Source: an uncultured Bryobacterales bacterium (lineage in GTDB: Bacteria > Acidobacteriota > Terriglobia > Bryobacterales > Bryobacteraceae). From it: DNA of 35,637 nucleotides. The notes beneath the pieces were generated by a model that did not search any database, was not told where the DNA came from, and saw nothing but the letters and a program-made list of their open reading frames with translations. A program made the position numbers and the translations under genes. The stretch spans positions 1 through 35,637 of the forward strand of contig CALGAR010000014.1 of assembly GCA_937959285.1 (NCBI GenBank), given 5' to 3'. Shown here piece by piece: positions 14,687-21,511 of this stretch (its first letter is position 1; every line of letters begins with the position of its first letter).

Positions 14687-14971
14687 CTAGCGGATTCCAA
14701 GAAGCCGTAAAATAAGCCCTCGTTTCTCGCCGGAGCCGAGTTCCGCGACGGGCTTTCCCTGAACCTTGACCTCCAGGCTGAGACCGGCAAGCCTTAGCGC
14801 CTCGTGGATCCGCTCCGCCAGCTCAACGCGTTTCGCCTGTCCGGACCAGGGCTTGAGGAGCTGGAAAGCCGCTTTGAGGTCCGGAAAATCGAGCACGATC
14901 CGGTTCCCCTCGCTGTTAACGACCACAGGCCGATCTGCCGGATGGATGGGTAAATCGAGACTCTCGGCCAT
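14687..14971 (-). CDS. Small conserved-looking hypothetical protein
   Basis: I do not recognise this 94-residue protein. It has no signal peptide or membrane segment. An N-terminal part ('DRPVVVNSEGNRIVLDFPD') is followed by an amphipathic helix ('AKRVELAERIHEALRLAGL') and a C-terminal strand-helix ('LEVKVQGKPVAELG', 'LILRLLGIR'). A GGGGGCG stretch before the ATG can serve as ribosome binding site, with a TACTAT box 24 bases before the ATG. It converges with the M28 peptidase, five bases apart, and lies downstream of ispD-ispF on the same strand, 93 bases after ispF, so it may be the tail of that transcript. Confidence 0.7.
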   Translation of the reverse strand: MAESLDLPIHPADRPVVVNSEGNRIVLDFPDLKAAFQLLKPWSGQAKRVELAERIHEALRLAGLSLEVKVQGKPVAELGSGEKRGLILRLLGIR

Positions 14972-15064
14972 GACTGCGCCCCCAGTTCTTTCTCTATAGT
15001 AGATCGACGGAAACCCGCCCGGGATGCCGGATTCCGCCCGGCCGAAGGAAAATTTTTGGCGTAG

Positions 15065-15547
15065 TCAGGATTTGTAGAGGGTTACGATCGCTTGAGCTTC
15101 CGCGGACCGTCCTTCGCCGACCGGTCCTACCCTTTCCGAGGTCTTGAACTTTACGGAGACGGCGTCCAGGGGCAGGCCAAGAGCGGCGGCGATGTTTTCC
15201 CGAATCGCAAGCCGGTAGTCTTTGAGCTTGGGCCGCTCCAGAATCACGGTGGAATCCACATTTCCGATTTCAAAGCCGCGCTCGCGGACCAAGCGCAAGG
15301 CGTGTTGGAGGAACTGGATGCTGTTTGCGCCCTTCCATCGCGGATCCGAGTCCGGAAAGTGCATGCCGATATCACCGAGCGCCGCGGCGCCCAGCAGGGC
15401 ATCGGTAATTGCGTGTAACAACACATCGGCGTCGGAGTGGCCCTCCAGCCCGAAGTCGCTCGGAATCCTGATTCCTCCGAGGATGAGTGGGCGTCCTGAA
15501 GCGATGCGGTGGTTATCCCAGCCGAGCCCGGTTCGAACCCTGCTCAC
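15065..15547 (-). CDS. ispF: 2-C-methyl-D-erythritol 2,4-cyclodiphosphate synthase
   Basis: IspF cyclises CDP-methylerythritol 2-phosphate in the MEP route to isoprenoids. The 160-residue protein has the normal length. The zinc ligands are visible as D11 and H13 ('GLGWDNHR') and H45 ('DADVLLHAITDAL'), with 'GDIGMHFPD', 'VDSTVILERPKL' and 'FKTSERVGPVGEG' further on. The usual '(G)FDVHRF' opening is here 'WDNHRI', keeping the metal residues. Its GTG start overlaps the ispD stop by four bases (GTGA), so IspD and IspF are separate but coupled, unlike the fused IspDF of some proteobacteria. Confidence 0.96.
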   Translation of the reverse strand: MSRVRTGLGWDNHRIASGRPLILGGIRIPSDFGLEGHSDADVLLHAITDALLGAAALGDIGMHFPDSDPRWKGANSIQFLQHALRLVRERGFEIGNVDSTVILERPKLKDYRLAIRENIAAALGLPLDAVSVKFKTSERVGPVGEGRSAEAQAIVTLYKS

Positions 15548-16269
15548 GATGCCTTCCGCCGGGCCGTCTCTTCCGCGAGCAGGAAACGGGCGAGCTCCAT
15601 GTCGGACGGCTTTGTGATCTTAATATTCCGGTCGCTGCCAAGCACCACGCTGACTTCCACCTGCTCCAGTCGCTCCACAAGACTGGACTCATCGGTACCA
15701 ATGAAGCCATCTTCCCTAGCGCGCTGAAAGGCCTGGCAGAGCAGCCCGTAACGAAATACTTGAGGAGTTTGCGCGAGAATCAGCCTCTCCCGGTTCAAAG
15801 TGCCGCGGATCTTATGAAGGTGCACCTGCTTTACGGTGTCCACCGGCACGATGCCGACAATAGCGGCGCCTGTCTGGTGGGCCTCGCGGATCACCTTCTC
15901 GATCGTCTCCTCTTGAATGAACGGACGCACGGCGTCGTGAACGGCAACCAGATCGGTGTCCGGTGAGAGGCTCGCAAGCGCATTCTCCACGGACTGCTGG
16001 CGCGTATCTCCGCCAGGAACCAGACGGACAGGCTTCGACAGGCTTTCTTTCGAGAGCAGTTCGTCAACCCACGGAAGATCCTCTTCGCGGAGCGCGACTA
16101 CAATTTCGCTGACCAGCGGCGTACCGGCAAACTTACGGATTGTGTGCACCAGAATGGGCGACCCATTCAGCAACATGAATTGCTTCCGGCTGGTGCCGGC
16201 GCCCTCAGGCTGCGAGTGGGCCATCCGCGTGCCCAACCCGGCCGCTGGCAGGATGACGGAAACTTTCAT
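15544..16269 (-). CDS. ispD: 2-C-methyl-D-erythritol 4-phosphate cytidylyltransferase
   Basis: IspD joins CTP and methylerythritol 4-phosphate in isoprenoid precursor synthesis. The 241-residue protein carries the nucleotide motif 'LPAAGLGTRM' (7-16), 'KQFMLLNGSPILVHT', 'VAVHDAVRPF' and 'ILAQTPQVF', all in the expected order. A few extra residues (about 18-27, 'HSQPEGAGTS') lie between the glycine loop and the lysine of 'RKQF', a loop that varies in the family. AAAGG seven bases before the ATG is a fair ribosome binding site, with a TAGAAT 19 bases before the ATG. It lies 68 bases behind the PIN-TRAM gene, on the same strand. Confidence 0.96.
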   Translation of the reverse strand: MKVSVILPAAGLGTRMAHSQPEGAGTSRKQFMLLNGSPILVHTIRKFAGTPLVSEIVVALREEDLPWVDELLSKESLSKPVRLVPGGDTRQQSVENALASLSPDTDLVAVHDAVRPFIQEETIEKVIREAHQTGAAIVGIVPVDTVKQVHLHKIRGTLNRERLILAQTPQVFRYGLLCQAFQRAREDGFIGTDESSLVERLEQVEVSVVLGSDRNIKITKPSDMELARFLLAEETARRKAS

Positions 16270-16337
16270 AAGAGAGCCTTTGACTTTGATTCTATCAGTC
16301 CGGCTGTGAGACCAGCGGAAGATTGAATGAGATGCAC

Positions 16338-17432
16338 CTAGGCGGACGGCGGAACGGCCGCAGTGTGGTGCTCACGATGGTGGCCAGTCCGTTCGGTGCG
16401 CTCGTGCCGGTCCGTTGGATTCTTGTCGTGGACGACATGAGTCCGCTCGTCGAAGCGGCCAAAGATCATTTTTCCGGCCGTAGTCTGAAGAACACTTGTA
16501 ACTGAAATGTCAATTGTCTTCGAGATCAGCTTCTTGGCGTTGTCAACGACGACCATCGTGCCGTCATCGAGATAAGCGACGCCCTGATTGTATTCTTTGC
16601 CCTCCTTCAGAATGAACACGCGCATGCTCTCGCCGGGCAGCACAATGGGCTTCAGGGCATTCGCCAGTTCGTTGATGTTCAGCACCTCGACGCCGTGAAG
16701 CTGTGCGACCTTATTCAGGTTGAAGTCATTCGTGACAATTTTGCAGTCATAGACTTTGGCCAGCTCGATGAGCTTCATGTCGACGTCACGAATGTGCGGG
16801 AAATCATCCTCTACAATCTGCACGTGGAGCGGCGCCATTTTCTGGATTCGCTGCAGAATATCGAGGCCTCGCCGTCCCCGGTTCCGCTTCATCGAATCCG
16901 CCGAATCCGCGACAAGCTGCAGCTCGCGCAGCACAAATTGAGGGACAACGAGAGTCCCGTCAAGAAATCCCGTTTCCGCGATATCGGCGATCCGTCCGTC
17001 GATGATCACGCTCGTATCGAGGATTTTGAAAGCATGCTTGCTCGCTTTTTCGTTTCCGAAGAGACCACCGAGCGCCGCCAGGTTGAGCATGTCTCCCTTG
17101 CTTGCGCCAACAATCAGGCCGACGTATCCCATAAACAGGAGCACAGTCAGCTGAAGAAAGGAAAGAGTGTTCGTGCCGTTGGCGAGCGCCTTTTCCAGAA
17201 CAAGAGATATAAGAAAGGCGCCAAGAATCCCGAGAACAGAACCGACGGCTGCACCGATCAGGCGTTTCAAACTCACCTGCTTCAACCTGATCTCAAACAG
17301 AACAATGGCTAGACCGACGATCGCACCGGTAACGGCGGCCAACGGAGGATTAAGCTGAAGGGGCTGGAGGAAGAAGGCCGAGCAGGCCAGCACGAGAACG
17401 AAGAAGATACGAATGAACAATAGGTCGTTCAC
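16338..17432 (-). CDS. YacL-like membrane PIN-TRAM protein
   Basis: From GTG 17432 the protein has 364 residues. Four hydrophobic helices (about 3-125) precede a PIN nuclease domain that opens with 'ILDTSVIIDGRIADI' and contains 'VPQFVLREL' and 'KIVTNDFNLNKVA', carrying the acidic residues of a PIN active site. A C-terminal TRAM domain ('GKEYNQGVAYLDDGTMVVV') should bind RNA, and the tail is His/Arg-rich. It resembles B. subtilis YacL, which also lies beside ispD-ispF. It is probably a membrane-tethered RNase; the substrate is unknown. GAGG six bases before GTG 17432 supports that start; the frame extends to 17468. A GCACC/GGTGC hairpin covers this site. Confidence 0.85.
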   Translation of the reverse strand: MNDLLFIRIFFVLVLACSAFFLQPLQLNPPLAAVTGAIVGLAIVLFEIRLKQVSLKRLIGAAVGSVLGILGAFLISLVLEKALANGTNTLSFLQLTVLLFMGYVGLIVGASKGDMLNLAALGGLFGNEKASKHAFKILDTSVIIDGRIADIAETGFLDGTLVVPQFVLRELQLVADSADSMKRNRGRRGLDILQRIQKMAPLHVQIVEDDFPHIRDVDMKLIELAKVYDCKIVTNDFNLNKVAQLHGVEVLNINELANALKPIVLPGESMRVFILKEGKEYNQGVAYLDDGTMVVVDNAKKLISKTIDISVTSVLQTTAGKMIFGRFDERTHVVHDKNPTDRHERTERTGHHREHHTAAVPPSA

Positions 17433-17533
17433 GATGCACCTCGGGTGCTTACACCCTCGTGGTCTCAACTACCGGGATTGAGTATATCACCGGTGGGAAG
17501 GGACGATACGGAGGAACGCTTGCGAATGGTAGT

Positions 17534-17554
17534 GCTCATCCGACAGGGATGAGC
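17534..17554. repeat. Perfect 8-bp hairpin in intergenic gap
   Basis: GCTCATCC and GGATGAGC pair perfectly around a 5-base loop. On the plus strand it is followed by GGTTGTTTTG, a weak T-rich stretch, but no plus-strand gene ends before it. On the minus strand it lies about 80 bases after the RRM gene stop and about 100 bases before the PIN-TRAM start, without a T-tract. It may be a factor-independent terminator variant or a leader structure of the PIN-TRAM gene. Confidence 0.4.
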
Positions 17555-17631
17555 GGTTGTTTTGTATCAGCGCAGGTAAAAGAGAAAAGAGTCCGGTTTC
17601 CGGTTTACGAGGATTAAGCGAAGAGAAAAGC

Positions 17632-18015
17632 TTAGAGAGCCTTGGCTAATTCTTCAGCAAATGCGCTCTGAGGAGTGTTCTCTTTGGAACGCTTATGTTT
17701 CTTGCCGCCGCGCCGCGAGCGCTGCTGATCAGCCGATCCTGCTGCCTTAGCCTGTCCCTTTGATTTCGGCGGCTGGGCGGGGTTGGCGCGGAGGATTCGG
17801 TCTTCCAGCGGGGCGCGATCAAATCGACGGATGATCGAATGCATCTCCTCGGCGTTCGGCGCCTCAATGAAAGCGAAACCTTTGGATTCCTGGGTCTCCG
17901 GATTGCGTATGACCTTAATGTTGTCGGCAACCAAATTTTCGGCGTTCAGCCACGAACGGATGTCGTCGGCTGTCACCCATGCGGGAAGGTTTCCGAGAAA
18001 TACGGTAGAACTCAT
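17632..18015 (-). CDS. RRM-domain RNA-binding protein
   Basis: The 127-residue protein is one RNA-recognition motif plus a basic tail. RNP2 is 'VFLGNL' (5-10) and RNP1 is 'KGFAFIEA' (45-52), with the aromatic residues that stack on RNA in place. From about residue 82 the tail is Lys/Arg/Ser/Gln-rich ('RSRRGGKKHKRSKE'), followed by a short acidic-hydrophobic end. Single-RRM proteins occur in cyanobacteria and other bacteria and are often cold-induced, but the role here is unknown. The nearest Shine-Dalgarno-like GGAG is 15 bases upstream, which is far. It stands alone between serA and the PIN-TRAM gene. Confidence 0.9.
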   Translation of the reverse strand: MSSTVFLGNLPAWVTADDIRSWLNAENLVADNIKVIRNPETQESKGFAFIEAPNAEEMHSIIRRFDRAPLEDRILRANPAQPPKSKGQAKAAGSADQQRSRRGGKKHKRSKENTPQSAFAEELAKAL

Positions 18016-18073
18016 TCTGTGGGGTTATTCACTCCGTTGCGGGATTTGGACCAGATGGTTCGAGCTGTGGCCC

Positions 18074-18129
18074 ATGAAGCACTTCCATAGTAGCACACCG
18101 TGTGTTAGCTCGCAATGAAAGTGCTTCAT
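18074..18129. repeat. 11-bp inverted repeat with nested palindrome
   Basis: ATGAAGCACTT (18074-18084) and AAGTGCTTCAT (18119-18129) are perfect inverted repeats. Inside the 34-base spacer lies a second palindrome, CACACCGTGTG (18094-18104). On the plus strand a TTTTT run starts at the end of the right arm. It lies between the serA stop and the RRM gene start, both on the minus strand. It could be a terminator-like cruciform, a double operator for the RRM gene or a small mobile-element remnant. Confidence 0.5.
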
Positions 18130-18194
18130 TTTTCGAAGCGAATGCAAACCGGTTGCGGAGGGAACGCATCCGGCTGCCGCCGGTCGGCGTTTCC

Positions 18195-19784
18195 TCAGTC
18201 AAAGGCCACGGCGCGGGCGAGTTGCACTGCGGAATTTTCCCGCAACTGCGCCAGCACCGATTCGGGCACAGCCCCATCCGTCTCGACGACCGCCACCGCC
18301 ATCAGCGGCTGACCCTCGGCGGACTTGCCTTCCTGCCGGCCCAGGGCAAAGTTGGCGATATTGATGCCGTTTCGACCCAGCACGGTGCCAACATGCCCGA
18401 TGACACCCGGAACGTCGATGTTTTTCATGAACGTCAGGTGCCCATCCAAGGGGGACTCGCAGTAGATGCCATCAACCTGAATCAGGCGCGGCTTTTCCAG
18501 CACGAGCGCTCCCTCGACCGATGTCACGCCGCTTTCGGTTTCGAGCTCGATCCGGATCGAATCGGTGTGCGAAGCGCGCTTTTCGTGGCGCTCTTCCACA
18601 TTCAGCCCGCGCTGCGTGGCAATCTGCATCGCGTTCACGACGTTCGCCCGCTGGGAGAGACTGCGGTTCAGAATGCCGGCAAGGCCGGAATTTCGAATCA
18701 GGAGCGTGTTGCCTTCCGCGAGCTTTCCTGTATACGTCAGCCGGACCGACTTGGGGTTCCCGGTGGCGATGTGGGCGGCGAACCGGCCAAGGCGCTCCGC
18801 CAAAGCGACGAACGGCTCGATGCTCCGGTACTGCTCCGGCGAGAGGGCTGGCATGTTGACCGCATTCACCGCTACGCCGTCCCGGAGATACTGCACCAGT
18901 TGCTCAACAATGCGGACACCGACAATCTCCTGGGCTTCCTCGGTGGAGCCGGCGATGTGCGGTGTCGCGATCAGATTCGGTGCGCTGAAGAGCGGGTATT
19001 CGGCAGGCGGCGGCTCGGGATCGAACACGTCCAGTCCCGCACCTCCGACTTTGCCCGATTCCAGAGCCTGCTTCAGAGCGGCAACGTCGATGAGCTCTCC
19101 ACGCGCGCAGTTGATGATCCGGACACCATTCTTCATCTTCTCGAAGGCGGCAGCAGACAGCATACAGCGCGTCTCCGGCGTGAGCGCGACGTGAAGGCTG
19201 ATGTAGTCGCTCTGCTCGTAAAGCGTCGGCAGATCCACCAACTCGACGTTGAGATCCTCGGCGACCTGGCTGCTGATGTACGGATCATGACCGATAATCC
19301 GCATCTCAAAAGCAGCGGCTCTGCGAACCACTTCGCGCCCAATGCTGCCAAGCCCTATGACGCCTAGCGTCTTGCCCCGCAGTTCGTTCCCCAGGAACTT
19401 CTTCTTTTCCCACTTCCCGGATGTGGTGGAAGCGGTCGCCGCGGGGATGGAGCGCGCCAAGCCGAGCATGAGGGCGAGGGTGTGCTCGGCCACGGAGACC
19501 GCGTTGCCGCCGGGCGTATTCATTACCAGCACGCCGGCAGCCGTGGCCGCGGCAAGGTCGACGTTATCGACCCCCACGCCGGCGCGCCCGATGACCCGCA
19601 GTTTCGGAGCCTTCTCCAGCACCTCTTTCGTGACCTTCACGGCGCTCCGGACCAGCAGGGCATCGCAATCGGCCAAGTGTTCCGCGTACTCTTTCGGATT
19701 CGAGACAATTACGTCCCAACCCGGCTGCTCCTTCAGCAGCGACACGGCTGCCGGAGCCATCGGTTCAGCGATCACTATTTTCAT
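18195..19784 (-). CDS. serA: D-3-phosphoglycerate dehydrogenase
   Basis: SerA oxidises 3-phosphoglycerate to phosphohydroxypyruvate, the first step of serine synthesis. The 529-residue protein is the long, ACT-containing form. Substrate-binding 'GRAGVGVDNVD' lies at 66-76 and the NAD loop 'GLGSIG' at 144-149. 'NCARGELIDVAAL' and 'TPHIAGSTEEA' carry the catalytic Arg and His; the Glu follows in the DxxEPEP-like 'DVFDPEPPP'. An intervening domain and a C-terminal ACT domain ('DVPGVIGHVGTVLGRNGINIA') follow, suggesting serine feedback. The start has no Shine-Dalgarno sequence. It lies 28 bases after the aminotransferase gene, so the two form an operon for serine metabolism. Confidence 0.97.
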   Translation of the reverse strand: MKIVIAEPMAPAAVSLLKEQPGWDVIVSNPKEYAEHLADCDALLVRSAVKVTKEVLEKAPKLRVIGRAGVGVDNVDLAAATAAGVLVMNTPGGNAVSVAEHTLALMLGLARSIPAATASTTSGKWEKKKFLGNELRGKTLGVIGLGSIGREVVRRAAAFEMRIIGHDPYISSQVAEDLNVELVDLPTLYEQSDYISLHVALTPETRCMLSAAAFEKMKNGVRIINCARGELIDVAALKQALESGKVGGAGLDVFDPEPPPAEYPLFSAPNLIATPHIAGSTEEAQEIVGVRIVEQLVQYLRDGVAVNAVNMPALSPEQYRSIEPFVALAERLGRFAAHIATGNPKSVRLTYTGKLAEGNTLLIRNSGLAGILNRSLSQRANVVNAMQIATQRGLNVEERHEKRASHTDSIRIELETESGVTSVEGALVLEKPRLIQVDGIYCESPLDGHLTFMKNIDVPGVIGHVGTVLGRNGINIANFALGRQEGKSAEGQPLMAVAVVETDGAVPESVLAQLRENSAVQLARAVAFD

Positions 19785-19812
19785 GTTCGATGTGGTTTAG
19801 TTCGTCCGGCCC

Positions 19813-20985
19813 CTATGCGCGGACCGCTTCTTTCGCCAGTGCGGCTTCGGCGTAAACGCGCTGTACGGCGGCGACGCCGCTGCCAAACTTCACTGGAATC
19901 CCGTTGCCTGCCAGCAGAATCTCGAGCGCCGCGATCACCGCAAAGAGATCGGCAAAGTCAAAGTAGCCCAGATGCGCGATGCGGAAAATCTTTCCCTGCA
20001 TCGTGCCCTGCCCGTTTGCGATGATGGCGCCGAACTGATTTCGGAAGCCTTTCACGATCACGCTGGAGTCCATCCCGGCCGGTGCTTTGATCGCAGTGAC
20101 CGCGGCTCCAGGCGACTTCGGAGCGAACAGCTCAAGCCCAAGCTCGACCGCCGCCGCACGCGTCGCTCGCGCGAGCATTTGCGCGTTCTCCACGAGCTTG
20201 TCCATGCCGAGCTGCTTGATGTACTTCAGCGACTCATGCAGCGCAAGCAGCAGCGACGTGGACGGCGTCCAGCTCGACTCTCCCTTGTCCGCGCTCTTCT
20301 TCTCCTTTTTCAGATCGAAGTAGTAGCGCGGCAAGTCGGATGTTGCGTTACGCTCCCAGGCTTTCTGACTTACGGTCAGGAACGCGAGCCCCGGAGGGAT
20401 CATGAATGCCTTCTGCGACCCTCCCACGACAAGGTCCAGGCCCCATCCGTCGATGTCGATCGGCATGGTGCCCAAGCCGGTAATCGCGTCCACGACAAAG
20501 AGCGCATCGGTCTTGGCGATCGCCTCACCCATCGCACGAATGTCGTGAGCCGCGCCCGTCGACGTTTCCGAAGCCTGCACGAAGACGCCGCGGGCCGAGG
20601 GATTTGCAGCCAGAGCTTCCTGCACCCGCTCCGGCGACACAACGTCTCCGTACTCGGCCTGCAGAACGATTGGATCGAGTCCGTAAGATTTCGTGATGTC
20701 GACCCAGCGCTCACCAAATTTGCCCGCAGAACAGACGATGACCTTGTCGCCGCGACAGAAGAAGTTCGACACGGACGCTTCCATCGCACCGGTACCGGAG
20801 GAAACCAGTACGAGAACGTCATTCTTGGTCGCCAACACTTCCTTCAGGTCCGCCAGCGTAGCCCGGTGAAGGTCGCGGAAGTCCTGAGTGCGGTGGTGGA
20901 TATCGGAGGCCATCATCGCCTGGAGCGCCTTCGGCAAGAGAGGGGTGGGCCCAGGAGTTAGTAGTCGCTGCTTCTTGATGTGCAT
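19813..20985 (-). CDS. Class V aminotransferase, serine-glyoxylate/phosphoserine type
   Basis: The 390-residue PLP enzyme belongs to the alanine-glyoxylate/serine-glyoxylate aminotransferase family, also annotated as the soluble-hydrogenase small subunit. It opens with 'LLTPGPTPLLP', has the cofactor loop 'SSGTGAMEAS' and the Schiff-base lysine in 'VVGGSQKAFMIPPG'. 'VDAITGLGTMPIDID' contains the Asp that holds the pyridine ring. In bacteria lacking classical SerC, such a protein next to serA can act as phosphoserine aminotransferase; the operon arrangement suggests that here. ATG 20985 is chosen: the frame is open to 21021, but that would overlap the divergent yqeY start and precede the conserved start. 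Confidence 0.9.
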   Translation of the reverse strand: MHIKKQRLLTPGPTPLLPKALQAMMASDIHHRTQDFRDLHRATLADLKEVLATKNDVLVLVSSGTGAMEASVSNFFCRGDKVIVCSAGKFGERWVDITKSYGLDPIVLQAEYGDVVSPERVQEALAANPSARGVFVQASETSTGAAHDIRAMGEAIAKTDALFVVDAITGLGTMPIDIDGWGLDLVVGGSQKAFMIPPGLAFLTVSQKAWERNATSDLPRYYFDLKKEKKSADKGESSWTPSTSLLLALHESLKYIKQLGMDKLVENAQMLARATRAAAVELGLELFAPKSPGAAVTAIKAPAGMDSSVIVKGFRNQFGAIIANGQGTMQGKIFRIAHLGYFDFADLFAVIAALEILLAGNGIPVKFGSGVAAVQRVYAEAALAKEAVRA

Positions 20986-21003
20986 GGGAATTGCGTAAAC
21001 CTT

Positions 21004-21010
21004 TAGAATA
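21004..21010. promoter_or_regulatory. Overlapping divergent -10 boxes
   Basis: Only 34 bases separate the starts at 20985 (minus) and 21020 (plus). TAGAAT (21004-21009) on plus lies 10 bases before the yqeY ATG, and TATTCT on minus (21010-21005) lies 19 bases before the aminotransferase ATG. The same seven bases therefore read as -10 boxes in both directions. The two promoters would compete for polymerase. No clear -35 is seen. Confidence 0.35.
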
Positions 21011-21019
21011 GCAAACGAC

Positions 21020-21466
21020 ATGCCCTTAATCGACCGCGTTCAAAAAGACATGGTGGAGGCGATGAAGGCAAAAGACGAGGCCCGCCTTAGCGCCATCCGG
21101 ATGATCAAAGCGGCCCTCATGAAAGCGAAAGTGGACTCCCCGAAGCCGCTCGACGAAGCAGGCGAACTGCAGGTCCTGAACTCGCTGATCAAGCAGCGGC
21201 GCGAGGCGGCCCAGATGTTCCGCCAGGCGGGACGAAACGATCAGGCCGAAAAAGAAGAGGCCGAATTGAAGGTGATTGAGAGCTACATGCCCGAAGCGCC
21301 GACGGAAGAAGAAATTGCGGCCGCGATCAGCGCAGCGATTTCCGAGACCGGCGTCACCTCTCAGAAACAAATGGGTGTAGTAATGAAGGCCGTGCAGGCC
21401 AAGCTCGCCGGGAAACGCGTCGACGGAAAGCAATTGAGCGAGCTTGTACGCGCCAGGCTCTCCTGA
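21020..21466 (+). CDS. GatB/YqeY-domain protein
   Basis: The 148-residue protein matches YqeY along its full length: 'DMVEAMKAKDEARLSAIRMI', then 'LIKQRREAAQMFRQAGR', 'ELKVIESYMPEAPTEEEI' and a closing 'GKRVDGKQLSELVRARL'. YqeY is related to the C-terminal tRNA-binding domain of GatB and is thought to interact with tRNA, but its exact role is unknown. No Shine-Dalgarno sequence precedes the ATG; the TAGAAT box 10 bases before it would give a leader of only a few bases. The OPT gene follows 45 bases later. Confidence 0.93.
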   Translation: MPLIDRVQKDMVEAMKAKDEARLSAIRMIKAALMKAKVDSPKPLDEAGELQVLNSLIKQRREAAQMFRQAGRNDQAEKEEAELKVIESYMPEAPTEEEIAAAISAAISETGVTSQKQMGVVMKAVQAKLAGKRVDGKQLSELVRARLS

Positions 21467-21511
21467 GCCGTCATATACTTTTTTAACTACTGTTTCACCA
21501 CCCTGACCCTT

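Noticed and set aside
18102..19367. Plus-strand open frame of 421 codons opposite serA
   Set aside because: It is a shadow of serA, with no start signal and low-complexity Arg/Asp composition. Similar shadows at 7223-8173, 9238-10251 and 19972-20961 were rejected for the same reason.
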